DNA from: Streptomyces sp. DH12
GTDB lineage: Bacteria; Actinomycetota; Actinomycetes; Streptomycetales; Streptomycetaceae
NCBI RefSeq assembly: GCF_020873895.1
Contig: NZ_JAHWGT010000001.1
Coordinates: 310,001 to 374,000, forward strand
Direction: 5' to 3'
DNA length: 64,000 nucleotides
Below, piece by piece: positions 8,904 through 17,021 of this stretch (positions are counted from its first letter, which is position 1; the number at the start of each line of letters is the position of its first letter). The notes under the pieces are model-generated. The model did not search any database. It saw only the letters and a program-made list of their open reading frames with translations, and had not been told where the DNA came from. The translations under genes were made by a program, and so were the position numbers.

Positions 8904-10130
8904 TCACCCCGCCGTCTCGGGCGACCCGTCGGCGGCCTTGCGGCGGTACAGGGCCAGGCCGGGGGCCGTGGTGACGCCGTGGACGACGGTGCTGGCGGCG
9001 ATGACCAGGGTCCCGGCCGCCAGTACCCGGGGGTCCGCGCCGAGCCGGTGGGCCTCCATGGTCAGGTAGAACAGCGCCGAGACACCGATCGGGCCGAACC
9101 AGCCCAGGAAGACCGCGTCCCGCCAGGTCAGGGAGAGGGGCCGCTTCAGCGCGAGCAGCACCGGCAGCCGGCGCAGCAGCAGCACGCCCAGCACCAGCAG
9201 CAGCGCCCGCCCCCAGCCCAGCTCGCCCCACTCGCGCCAGGGGATCATGGCGCCCAGCACGGCGAACAGCGGCAGGACCATGAGGCGGTTGACCGCCTCG
9301 TCGATCTTGTTCTCGTCGCTGCGTTCGGCTGCCGAACTGGTCGAGTTGAAGGCCAGGCCGCAGACGAAGACGGCGAGGATGCCGTCGAGACGCAGCAGTC
9401 CCGACGCGCCGAGCACGAAGAGGGCGAGCAGGATCGTGTAGATGAACAGGGGGCCGGATTCGATGGTGCGGCGTTCGTCGGCGGCGCGCAGCGCCTTCCC
9501 GCCCGACCACCCCGCGGCCGTCCCGAAGACGACCGCTCCGAGAACCTGCCACAGGGACTCCAGCAGCGCCTCGCCACCGGTGAGCGGCCCGGCGATGGCC
9601 ACGGCGGCGAGCACCAGGGGCAGCCCCAACCCGTCGTTGGCGCCCGATTCGAGGGACAGCAGCTGCCTGGTCCGGGCGGCGACGCCCTTCTCGGCGGGTC
9701 CGCCTGTGACCACGCTGGAGGCGAGGATGGGGTCGGTCGGTGCGAGGGCGGCTCCCAGCAGCGCCGCCGCGCCGAGTCCGACGCCGAGGGCGGCGGCCGA
9801 TACGGCCGTGGTCACCAGTGCCATGCCCAGCATGGCGACGCCGAGGAGGACGGCCAGCGGCCGGATCCGTGACCGCACAGCGCGGACCGGGTAGCGCAGC
9901 GCCACGGCCATCACGGAGATCGCCAACAGGATCCGGGAAGCCTCGTGCAGTTCCTTGTGCCCTTCCACCACGGTCGGCAGGTCGAGGACGCCCAGCACGG
10001 CCGGGCCGAACACGATCCCGGTCAGCAGGGCCAGCAAGGGCCCGCTCAGCGCCAGCCGTTGGATGGGCGCGGAGAGCGCCGCCACGACGAGTGCCAGCGC
10101 TCCGGCAACCGTCAGCAGAGTGTCCACCAT
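8904..10130 (-). CDS. Na+/H+ antiporter, CPA family
   Basis: This 408-residue, strongly hydrophobic protein has about 12 membrane segments. The stretch LAPTDPILASSVVTG and the motif LSLESGANDGLGLP are typical of cation:proton antiporters of the CPA1/NhaP kind; the Asn-Asp pair belongs to the transport core. The ATG (MVDTLLTVAGALALV) starts directly with a membrane helix, whereas upstream frame is Arg/Gly-rich. It would exchange cytoplasmic Na+ or K+ for protons, giving pH and salt homeostasis. Ion specificity cannot be read from sequence. Confidence 0.9.
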   Translation of the reverse strand: MVDTLLTVAGALALVVAALSAPIQRLALSGPLLALLTGIVFGPAVLGVLDLPTVVEGHKELHEASRILLAISVMAVALRYPVRAVRSRIRPLAVLLGVAMLGMALVTTAVSAAALGVGLGAAALLGAALAPTDPILASSVVTGGPAEKGVAARTRQLLSLESGANDGLGLPLVLAAVAIAGPLTGGEALLESLWQVLGAVVFGTAAGWSGGKALRAADERRTIESGPLFIYTILLALFVLGASGLLRLDGILAVFVCGLAFNSTSSAAERSDENKIDEAVNRLMVLPLFAVLGAMIPWREWGELGWGRALLLVLGVLLLRRLPVLLALKRPLSLTWRDAVFLGWFGPIGVSALFYLTMEAHRLGADPRVLAAGTLVIAASTVVHGVTTAPGLALYRRKAADGSPETAG

Positions 10131-10689
10131 GCCGCCTCGGCTTCCCCTTTCCGGCGGCGCGCATGTGCGCCCCACCGTCCGGTGCCCCGGACGGCCGAAG
10201 CGGGTGGCACCACCAGAGCGCCCGGAGCCCACCCGGGTACGGGCCCCGGCGCGCCTGTGGCCGACGGGGGGGGCGACGGGACGCCGTACGCATGGCCACA
10301 GGCGCTCGCGAAGAGCCCGGCCGATGTCCCCCCGTGCCCCCGTTGAAGCCTGCTGTCCTCTGCTGCTTCGTGGGACATGTGTGTGGGCGAACCGCGGCGA
10401 AGGCGGCGTCCCCTACCGGAGGAGCGCCGCCTGGCGCCGAGTCCCGCCCGGCGCCGACTCCCTGCTCACACTCGCCGTGTCCGCGCCGGCAGCTACCCGA
10501 TCCCCAGGCCCGGCGCGCCTCGTCGCGGCGAGGGGGGCAAGGGCGGGGGCGGGACCGGTGTCCCGGGGCTCCGCATGCCTCCGGCAGTACCCGTGCTCCA
10601 GGCGCCGGCCCACGACCACGACAACCGGCAAGCCCCGCGTCGCCCCCCTGCTTCCGTATGATCATCTGACGTCGACGGGGAGGGTGGAC
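10131..10689. other. 559-bp divergent intergenic region
   Basis: It lies between the antiporter (minus) and the YidD-like gene (plus). Open frames here are compositional shadows. It is long enough to hold a structured leader for the antiporter, but I do not recognise a known riboswitch in it. Confidence 0.35.
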
Positions 10690-11190
10690 ATGGTGACGGG
10701 AAGCGGGAGACGCGGCGGCAGGAAGGCCGCGGCCGACGAGGAGGACGAGGGCTGCTGCGCGGGGACGCTCGACACGATGACGCACCCGTGCTGTTGCGGC
10801 TGGACGCAGACGGCTCTGCTCCTCGCCGCTCTCCGCCCGCCCCTCACGGCCGCCGGGTCCCAAGCGGACCCTGCCGCGCCTCCCCCGGGCGGGCGGGTCG
10901 CCGCCGTGATGTACCGGTCCGTACGCCACTACCGTGTCGCGATCAGCCCCACCCGTCCGGCCTGCTGCCCGTACACCCCCAGCTGCTCCACCTACGCGGT
11001 CCAAGCACTCCACCACCACGGGGCCCTCCGCGGCGGCGTGCTGATCCTGGCGCGCCTGCTGCGCTGCCGACCCGGTGCGGCCCGCCGCCGGGGCTTCCGC
11101 GACCCGGTGCCGAGCCCGACCGTCGGACGCGCCGGAGACCGGATCCGACCTTCCACGGTGGTCATGAGGCCACCAGGCCGCGGGGGCTGA
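10690..11190 (+). CDS. YidD-family membrane insertion efficiency factor with Cys-rich N-terminal extension
   Basis: The C-terminal half has the YidD signature: YRVAIS, then RPACCPYTPSCSTYAVQAL, then LARLLRCRP and DPVP. Canonical YidD is about 70-115 residues and aids YidC-dependent membrane insertion, and its conserved cysteines are present. This protein has 166 residues because of a roughly 70-residue N-terminus with GCC and PCCCGW clusters. A later ATG at 10909 would give the canonical length, but the GGGAGGGTGGAC site fits the first ATG well. It is not next to rnpA/yidC, so it is likely a second copy. The last 29 bases overlap the tail of the GlxA-type regulator on the other strand. Confidence 0.8.
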   Translation: MVTGSGRRGGRKAAADEEDEGCCAGTLDTMTHPCCCGWTQTALLLAALRPPLTAAGSQADPAAPPPGGRVAAVMYRSVRHYRVAISPTRPACCPYTPSCSTYAVQALHHHGALRGGVLILARLLRCRPGAARRRGFRDPVPSPTVGRAGDRIRPSTVVMRPPGRGG

Positions 11191-12190
11191 AGGCGCGGCG
11201 GTAGGCGGCGGGTGAGACGCCGAAGCTCGTTCTCATGTGGGAGCGCAGGGAGTTGGCGGAGCCGAAACCGGCCCGGTGGGCGACCAGGTCGATCGGCAGG
11301 TCGGTGGTCTCCAGCAGTTGCTTGGCCAACTCCAGGCGCTGCGCGGTGAGCCACTGCACCGGGGTCATGCCGACCTCGTCGCGGAACCGGCGGGTGAAGG
11401 AGCGCAGGCTCATCCGGGCGTGCTCGGCGAGCTGGGCGAGGCTCAGTGGTTCGCCGAGGTGCTCCAGGGCCCAGGCGCGGGTGGCGCTCGTGCCGGCGAC
11501 GGTGGGGTCGGGGATGGGCCGATCGATGTACTGGGCCTGCCCGCCGTCCCGCCAGGGCGGTACCACGCACATGCGGGCGGCGCGGTTGGCGGCGGCCGCT
11601 CCGTGGTCGCGGCGGACCAGGTGCAGGCACAGGTCGACGCCCGCGGCCCCACCCGCGGAGGTCAGCACGTCCCCGTCATCGACGAACAGGACCTCCTCGT
11701 CGACTTTGACCCGGGGGTAGGCGCGGCGGAACTCGGGTGTCAGGTTCCAGTGGGTGGTGGCGGGCCGGCCGTCGAGCAGCCCGGCCGCGGCGAGCACGTA
11801 CGAGCCGGAGCAGATGGACACCAGCCGCGTGCCGGGCCGGATGCCGGCGATGGCCGCGGTCACCTCGGGCGGCAGTGGAGCGCCGCGGCCCAGCTCGGGC
11901 ATGGCGTGGGTGGGAGGGATGATCACGGTGTCCGCCCCGGCCAGGGCCTCGGGGCCGGCCGCGGGCTGCACCACGAAGCCCGCGTCACTCAGGACGGGGG
12001 CGCCGTCGGCCGTGCAGACGGTGATCTCGTACAGCGGGCGGCCCTCGGCGTCCAGCGCGCTGCCGAAGACGCGGGAGGGGATGCCCAGCTCGAAGGGCGG
12101 CACTCCGAGGAGGGCGAGTACCGCGATCCGGTGTCGGCGAGCGGAGCCGCCCGCCCGCCCCGGTGCTTCCCCGCCGTCACCCGTCACCAC
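11162..12190 (-). CDS. GlxA-family transcriptional regulator (DJ-1/PfpI domain plus AraC HTH)
   Basis: The 342-residue protein starts at one of two adjacent GTG codons. The N-terminal domain (HRIAVLALLGVPPFELGIPS to about residue 200) is DJ-1/PfpI-like, with the nucleophile-elbow segment SICSGSYVLAAAGLLDGR. The C-terminal 110 residues are an AraC double helix-turn-helix (SLAQLAEHARMSLRSFTRRF and FGSANSLRSHMRTSFGVSP). It is probably a ligand-sensing activator or repressor in the cytoplasm. It is divergent from the oxidoreductase at 12345, a common pairing that suggests direct control. The intergenic region has a direct repeat GGCCA-GAC-GGCCA near 12235, a candidate but unproven binding site. 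Confidence 0.9.
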   Translation of the reverse strand: MVTGDGGEAPGRAGGSARRHRIAVLALLGVPPFELGIPSRVFGSALDAEGRPLYEITVCTADGAPVLSDAGFVVQPAAGPEALAGADTVIIPPTHAMPELGRGAPLPPEVTAAIAGIRPGTRLVSICSGSYVLAAAGLLDGRPATTHWNLTPEFRRAYPRVKVDEEVLFVDDGDVLTSAGGAAGVDLCLHLVRRDHGAAAANRAARMCVVPPWRDGGQAQYIDRPIPDPTVAGTSATRAWALEHLGEPLSLAQLAEHARMSLRSFTRRFRDEVGMTPVQWLTAQRLELAKQLLETTDLPIDLVAHRAGFGSANSLRSHMRTSFGVSPAAYRRAFSPRGLVAS

Positions 12191-12344
12191 GTCACCCGCC
12201 GCGCCGAAACCATGGCCGGATCCTGTCACATAGTGGCCAGACGGCCAACACCGTGGCAGGTCGGGAGGTCCGATCGTGGAGTGCGTCGCGCCGGGAACCT
12301 CCCCGGCGTCCAACCGATCGAGACGAAACGACGAGGACGACAGC

Positions 12345-13268
12345 ATGCGTGCGGTGATCGTGGAGCAGTGGGGCGGACCGGAGAAGCTCGTCGAGCGTGA
12401 GGTCGAACGCCCGGAGCCGGGGCTGAACGAGGTCCTGGTACGGGTGCACGCGGCCGGAGTGAACCCCGTGGACTGGAAGACCCGCGCCACTGGCGCCCTC
12501 ATCGAGTGGGGTCCCGCGCCGGCGGTCGGCTGGGACGTGTCCGGCACGGTCGAGGCGGTCGGGCCCGGCGTGGGCGTGTTCCGCCCCGGTGACGAGGTCT
12601 TCGGGATGCCGCTGTTCCCCCGTCAGGCGGGCGGGTACGCCGAGTACGTCGTGGCGCCGGCCCGGCACCTGGCGCGGAAGCCGGCCGGCCTGACCCACGT
12701 GGAGGCGGCCGCGCTGCCACTCGCCGCGCTGACCGCGTGGCAGGCCCTCGTGGACACCGCGGACGTCCGCCCAGGCGAGCGGGTCCTGGTGCACGCGGCG
12801 GCCGGAGGCGTCGGGCACTTCGCCGTGCAGATCGCCAAGGCGCGGGGTGCGTACGTCATCGGCACGGCCCGCGCCGCCAAGCACGACCTGTTGCGGCGGC
12901 TGGGCGCGGACGAGGTGGTCGACTACCGCTCGGTGCCGTTCGAGGACGCCGTGTCCGACGTCGACGTGGTGCTGGACGGCCTCGGCGGCCGGACGGCCGA
13001 GCGCTCCCTCAAGGTGCTGCGGGACGGCGGCCGGCTGATCACCCTGCCCGGCCCCGACGACGTCCCCACCGCCCCCGGCGGTGTGCGGGCGCTGTGGGTC
13101 CTGGTCGAGCCGGACCACCTCGGTCTGCGCGAGATCGCCGCGCTCGTGGAGCGCGGCGCGGTGAAGCCGGTCGTCGACACGGTCCTGCCGCTGGCGGAGG
13201 CCGCGAAGGCCCACCGGATCGGCGAGCAGGGCCGCACCACCGGCAAGATCGTCCTCACGGTCGTCTGA
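12345..13268 (+). CDS. NADP-dependent quinone oxidoreductase-like (MDR family)
   Basis: This 307-residue zinc-free medium-chain dehydrogenase/reductase has an N-terminal GroES-like substrate domain (AAGVNPVDWKTR, GWDVSGTVEAVGPGV) and a Rossmann domain with the cofactor loop HAAAGGVGHFAVQIAKARG. The end TGKIVLTVV is typical of the quinone/zeta-crystallin reductase group. It is likely an NADPH-dependent reductase of quinones or enones in detoxification. It is divergent from the GlxA-type regulator. The ATG follows ACGAGGACGACAGC. Confidence 0.9.
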   Translation: MRAVIVEQWGGPEKLVEREVERPEPGLNEVLVRVHAAGVNPVDWKTRATGALIEWGPAPAVGWDVSGTVEAVGPGVGVFRPGDEVFGMPLFPRQAGGYAEYVVAPARHLARKPAGLTHVEAAALPLAALTAWQALVDTADVRPGERVLVHAAAGGVGHFAVQIAKARGAYVIGTARAAKHDLLRRLGADEVVDYRSVPFEDAVSDVDVVLDGLGGRTAERSLKVLRDGGRLITLPGPDDVPTAPGGVRALWVLVEPDHLGLREIAALVERGAVKPVVDTVLPLAEAAKAHRIGEQGRTTGKIVLTVV

Positions 13269-13600
13269 TCCCGCGAGGGAGCCCGCGCGGCACACGGCCC
13301 TGCCATACGCGGAGCAGCCACCCGGAGCCCCCGTGGTCCCACGCTGTCGCCGGGCCCCACGCGCATCTGGCGGTACCGCCACGGGACAGGCCGGCCGACG
13401 ACGGCCGTGCGCGGCTCCCGACGGAAGGGATGGCGGACGGGGACTCGTCCTCCCTTCCCTCGGTCGAACGGGTGGCGCCTCCCGGCCCGACAGGCTCGCT
13501 GCTGACGTCATCCGCGGTGCATGAGGTAGGGAGGGGAGCGGGCGGCGGAACGCCATCGCGCAGCCCTGTTCCCACTGGATCGACAAGGAGATGAAACGGC
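13269..13600. other. 332-bp stretch upstream of a peptide gene
   Basis: Nothing clear is visible apart from the ribosome site AAGGAG at 13585-13590 that serves the small ORF at 13601. It should contain the promoter of that ORF. Confidence 0.35.
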
Positions 13601-13660
13601 ATGAACGTTCTCACCACTCTGGTCAGCGACGTCGCGTACCTGATCGGCTGGCTCATCTGA
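13601..13660 (+). CDS. 19-residue hydrophobic peptide gene
   Basis: The ORF reads MNVLTTLVSDVAYLIGWLI. An AAGGAG site ends ten bases before the ATG; another ATG directly abutting that site is badly spaced and in another frame. A perfect 15-base-arm hairpin begins 13 bases after the stop, so the peptide has its own compact transcription unit. The sequence is one continuous hydrophobic, partly amphipathic helix with a single Asp. That resembles small membrane-active peptides such as type I toxins or phenol-soluble-modulin-like peptides, but I know no named homologue. A leader-peptide role is less likely because nothing on the same strand follows closely. Confidence 0.45.
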   Translation: MNVLTTLVSDVAYLIGWLI

Positions 13661-13673
13661 CGCTGGTCCTCAC

Positions 13674-13705
13674 GTGCCGCCGCTTCCCTGGGGAAGCGGC
13701 GGCAC
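13674..13705 (+). terminator. Very strong hairpin after the 19-residue ORF
   Basis: Arms 13674-13688 and 13691-13705 are perfectly complementary over 15 bases (GTGCCGCCGCTTCCC and its complement) around a two-base centre. The structure is symmetric, so it may also end transcripts arriving from the minus strand. Confidence 0.75.
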
Positions 13706-14033
13706 CTTGGGTATGGCCCCGGGCGAGGCGAAAAGGCGCCCCATTCGAAGATGCGGCTCGGAAAAGCGAGAAGGGCCCGGAATGGCCCGTCCGATGCAGT
13801 GCCGGGAGCCCCGGGAGGCGGTGGATGAACCGCGTCACGAGCTGTCGCCCCGGATCCTCGGGCCGCGCACATCCAGCCGTACGGGCACCGCCCACCGCGC
13901 TCCGCGCGACGTCCCCGCGACCTGGCGGTGTGCCGGCCTCATCCGTCCGCGTGAGGCCGGCGCGAGCCCGACCATGACGAACCGCGTCACAGGGCCACTC
14001 CGCCCACCGGGCCAGGGAGGAGGGGGGGAGGGG
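13706..14033. other. 328-bp stretch before the glycosyltransferase 3' end
   Basis: No gene is supported. Open frames are low-complexity Arg/Pro/Gly shadows. Confidence 0.3.
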
Positions 14034-15208
14034 TCAGACCAGCATGCCCTCGATGAGGTCGGCGGCGCGCTCGGTGCCCCCCTCGGCGCGGGCCGCGGCC
14101 TGCAACCGCCGGGAACGGGCGGCGCGTTCCGGATCCGTGACGAGGTCGTCGAGCGCCGCGCGGAGGGCCCCGGCGGTGGCGTCAGCGGTGTCCACACGGC
14201 GGGCAACGCCCAGTTCCACGAGCCGGTCGGCGTTCACGAACTGCTCGGCTCCCTGCGGCACGGCGATCATCGGGACCCCCGCCAGCAGTCCTTCGCCGCA
14301 GCCGCCCATCCCGGCGTGGGTGACGAAGGCGTCCGCCTGTTGCAGGATCGCCCGCTGCGGGACCCAGGAGTGCAGCTCGACGTTGGGCGGGACGTCGCCG
14401 AGCTCCGCCGGGTCGGTGTACTTGCCGATCTGGAGGACGACGTGCCAGCCCGGCAGGTCGCCGTAGGCGGCCAGGCACTGACGGTAGAACTCCGGTCGGC
14501 GGGTGTACGCCGAGCCCAGGGAGATGAGCAGAACGTTCTCCGCATCCGCCGGGCGGGTCCAGCCGTCCGTGCCCGCAGCCAGGTCGAAACAGGGGCCGAC
14601 GAAGGTCACCCTGTCGGTGTCGACCCGGTCGGCGTGCGGCTGCATCGCCCGGGCGATCAGGGCCAGGGCGCGGGCGGGCGGGCCGCAGAAGGCGTCCACG
14701 TCCAGAGTGGACGCCCCGCAGCCGGCGAGCCACCGGGCGAACTTCGCCCGGTAGGCGTCGGCGCCCGGCAGTCGCCGCAGGTGTGCCGCGACGTCCTGCT
14801 CGTAGCCGTCCCAGGCGACGAACGTCGGGGACAGCTGCATGAGGGGTCGGCCCTGCGATTCGGCGAGGGCGCGCGCGGCGTAGGCGCCGATGTCGTACAG
14901 GTACAGGTCCGCCGGGTCGTCGTCGTAGGCGGCGCGCAACTGGGGCAGCGCTCCGATGGCGTCGTCGAGGAAGAGGCCCATCGCGGCATGGGGTCGTCGG
15001 GCCAGTCGTTGTCGGCGACCGGCAACCCGGAGGTACAGGGGGCGAGCTCGGCGCCGGTGGCCGTGATCAGGTCGGCCACCACCGGGTCGTTGGCGTACGT
15101 CACGCGGTGGCCGCGGGTCACGAGCTCACGGACGATCTCAAGGCTGGGCAGGACGTGACTGACGGCGGGAATGCCGACCATCGCGATGTGGGCACGGCGA
15201 CGGGCCAT
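14034..15208 (-). pseudogene. Macrolide-type UDP-glycosyltransferase (OleI/OleD/MGT-like) with one-base frameshift
   Basis: Two overlapping frames join into one GT-B enzyme. The first begins MARRRAHIAMVGIPAVSH and runs to VADNDWPDDP. The second resumes as AAMGLFLDDAIGALPQL and runs to the end ADLIEGMLV. The break is at about 14988, where one base appears missing (ATG-CCG instead of ATx-GCC-GCG-ATG). Adding it gives exactly 392 codons. The donor-binding region has SWVPQRAILQQADAFVTHAG. Relatives add glucose to macrolides and so inactivate them for self-protection (established for OleI, OleD and MGT). As read, the enzyme would be truncated after about 90 residues or restarted at an internal ATG (14981). 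Sequencing error is possible. Confidence 0.8.
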
Positions 15209-15381
15209 GGATGATCACTCACTTCAGGTCTCGGCGAAAGGGGACACGGCAAGCAGGTACGCCGACCTCCCCGAAGGCTTCGGCCGTGGGCGCAGACACG
15301 GCATGCTTCGCACAGGGCGTGCGGGAGGGGAGGCGGGGCGTTGCCCGACCGTGTCAGCCGTAGATCTGATGGAAGGAGGAC

Positions 15382-15462
15382 ATGCCCGCGACCCTAACCC
15401 GCTCTCACCCCTCCGAGCAGCTTGATTTTCCGTCGACCGCTGTCCGCGGGCACCGGTGGTGA
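15382..15462 (+). CDS. Possible 26-residue ORF with strong RBS
   Basis: An excellent GGAAGGAGGAC site comes two to six bases before ATG. The ORF reads MPATLTRSHPSEQLDF and stops 18 codons from the start of the polar tail. It lies in the gap between the glycosyltransferase (minus) and the methyltransferase at 15572, whose frame differs. It might be an upstream leader ORF or chance. There is no other support. Confidence 0.25.
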   Translation: MPATLTRSHPSEQLDFPSTAVRGHRW

Positions 15463-15571
15463 GACGCCGTCCATGGTGACGGCGTCCGCGAGGACGCGGT
15501 CCCTCGGCCGGGGAGAAGGTGCGCACAGGGCGGCAATGTCGCGAAGGTGGGCGGGTGTTAGCTTCTTGCGT

Positions 15572-16210
15572 GTGGTGGAGCATCAGGATGAGACCAGGGC
15601 GGCCTACGACGGGGTTGTCGAGCTGTACGCGTCGATGTTCGCCGACCGGCTGGAGAGGCAGCCGTTCGCCCGGAACATGATCGCCACTTTCGCCGAACTG
15701 GTGCGCGCGACGGGCAACCCGCGGGCAGCCGATGTCGGATGTGGACCTGGGCACCTGACGGCCATGCTGCGCGACCTGGGGTTGGACGCCTTCGGCCTCG
15801 ACCTCTCCCCGGCCATGATCGACCATGCCCGGCGGGCCCATCCGGCGTTGCGGTTCGACGAGGCGCGCATGGAGGATCTGCCGGTGGAGGACGGCGCACT
15901 CGGCGGAGTGCTGGCCCACTACTCGATGATCCACACCCCGCCCGGGGAACTGCCGGCACTCCTCGCCGAGCAGGCACGTGTCCTCGCGCCAGGGGGCCTG
16001 CTCCTGGTCTCCTTCTTCGGGACCGACGGGACCGACGGGCCTGAACCGGTCCGCTTCGACCACAAGGTGACGCCCGCCTACAGCTGGCCGGTCGACCGGT
16101 TCGCCGAGTCGCTGGCCGGAGCCGGGTTCGTCACGTTCGCCCGGTTGGTCCACGACCCCGCCTCCGAACGGGGCTTCCTCGACGCCCACCTGCTGGCCCG
16201 CCGCCCGTAG
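15572..16210 (+). CDS. Class I SAM-dependent methyltransferase
   Basis: This 212-residue protein has motif I AADVGCGPGHLTAML near residue 50, the acidic ribose-binding FGLDLSPAMIDHARR, and motif LLAEQARVLAPGGLLLVSFF. These place it in the Methyltransf_11/25 group, which methylates small molecules. The open frame begins earlier at 15422, but the upstream part is Arg/Ser-rich. A TTAGCT element eight bases before the GTG suggests a leaderless transcript and supports this start. The substrate is not deducible. It does not share an operon with the following two-component system, which has its own -10 element. Confidence 0.85.
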   Translation: MVEHQDETRAAYDGVVELYASMFADRLERQPFARNMIATFAELVRATGNPRAADVGCGPGHLTAMLRDLGLDAFGLDLSPAMIDHARRAHPALRFDEARMEDLPVEDGALGGVLAHYSMIHTPPGELPALLAEQARVLAPGGLLLVSFFGTDGTDGPEPVRFDHKVTPAYSWPVDRFAESLAGAGFVTFARLVHDPASERGFLDAHLLARRP

Positions 16211-16318
16211 GGCTCGTCGCTCCGACCGGTCCGTGACTCGTGGTGGGGCGGGTCGGTCCGCTGCGACGACGGACCATGAGCTGGGCCCGGGCGCCCGCGC
16301 CCCTTCCTGACCTGCGGA

Positions 16319-16324
16319 TAGGGT
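16319..16324 (+). promoter_or_regulatory. -10 element TAGGGT giving a probable leaderless transcript
   Basis: TAGGGT ends seven bases before the GTG at 16332, the spacing expected when transcription starts at the start codon. No matching -35 box is obvious. It favours the 16332 start over the GTG at 16323. Confidence 0.4.
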
Positions 16325-16331
16325 GAGCCGC

Positions 16332-17021
16332 GTGCGAGTACTGCTGGTCGAGGACGACGAGAACCTCCGTTTCGGAGTGGCCGCCGCGCTGAGGGCCGCG
16401 GGTTTCGCCGTCGACGAGACCGCCGACCTTCCCCAGGCCGACGAGGCGTTGTTCGTCACCGCCTACGACTGCGCGGTTTTCGACCGGATGCTCCCCTCGG
16501 GGGACGCCGCCGCGTACGTGGACGCGCTGCGTCGCCGCGGCCGGGCCGTACCCGTGCTGTTCCTCACCGCCAGGGACACCGTCGCCGACCGGGTGGAAGG
16601 CTTCGCCAGCGGCGGTGACGACTACCTCGTCAAGCCCTTCGCCGTGGCGGAACTGATCGCGCGGGTGGGCAGCCTGTGCCGCCGTGCCGAGGTCGTCCGC
16701 CCGCCCGTGCACCACGTGGGGGACCTGGTCGTCGACACCGCCCGCAGGCACGTCCGCCGGGGCGGGGTGCTGCTGACCCTCACCAACCGGGAGTTCGCCG
16801 TCCTGGAGGTGCTGGCCGCACGCGCCGACCAGGCGGTGTCACGCGCGGAGCTGATCGAGAGCTGCTGGGACGAGATGGCGGAGCCGCAGTCGAACGTCCT
16901 CGAGGTCCTCGTCTCCCAGCTGCGCCGCAAGTTGGGCGACCCGCCGCTGATCATGACCGTACGAGGGGTCGGGTACCGGCTGGCTTCCGACGAACTCGGC
17001 GAGGCCGGCGGACCGCGATGA
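16332..17021 (+). CDS. OmpR/PhoB-type response regulator
   Basis: The 229-residue protein starts RVLLVEDDENLRFGV after GTG. The receiver domain shows the acidic pair DD near the N-terminus, phospho-acceptor Asp51 in VFDRMLPSG, Thr79 in FLTAR and Lys101 in LVKPF. The C-terminal winged helix has LTNREFAVLEVLA, then NVLEVLVSQLRRKLG and VRGVGYRL. It would be phosphorylated by the histidine kinase that starts within its last codons (ATGA overlap). It probably controls nearby genes, perhaps the secreted peptidase downstream; that target is an inference from position. Confidence 0.95.
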   Translation: MRVLLVEDDENLRFGVAAALRAAGFAVDETADLPQADEALFVTAYDCAVFDRMLPSGDAAAYVDALRRRGRAVPVLFLTARDTVADRVEGFASGGDDYLVKPFAVAELIARVGSLCRRAEVVRPPVHHVGDLVVDTARRHVRRGGVLLTLTNREFAVLEVLAARADQAVSRAELIESCWDEMAEPQSNVLEVLVSQLRRKLGDPPLIMTVRGVGYRLASDELGEAGGPR

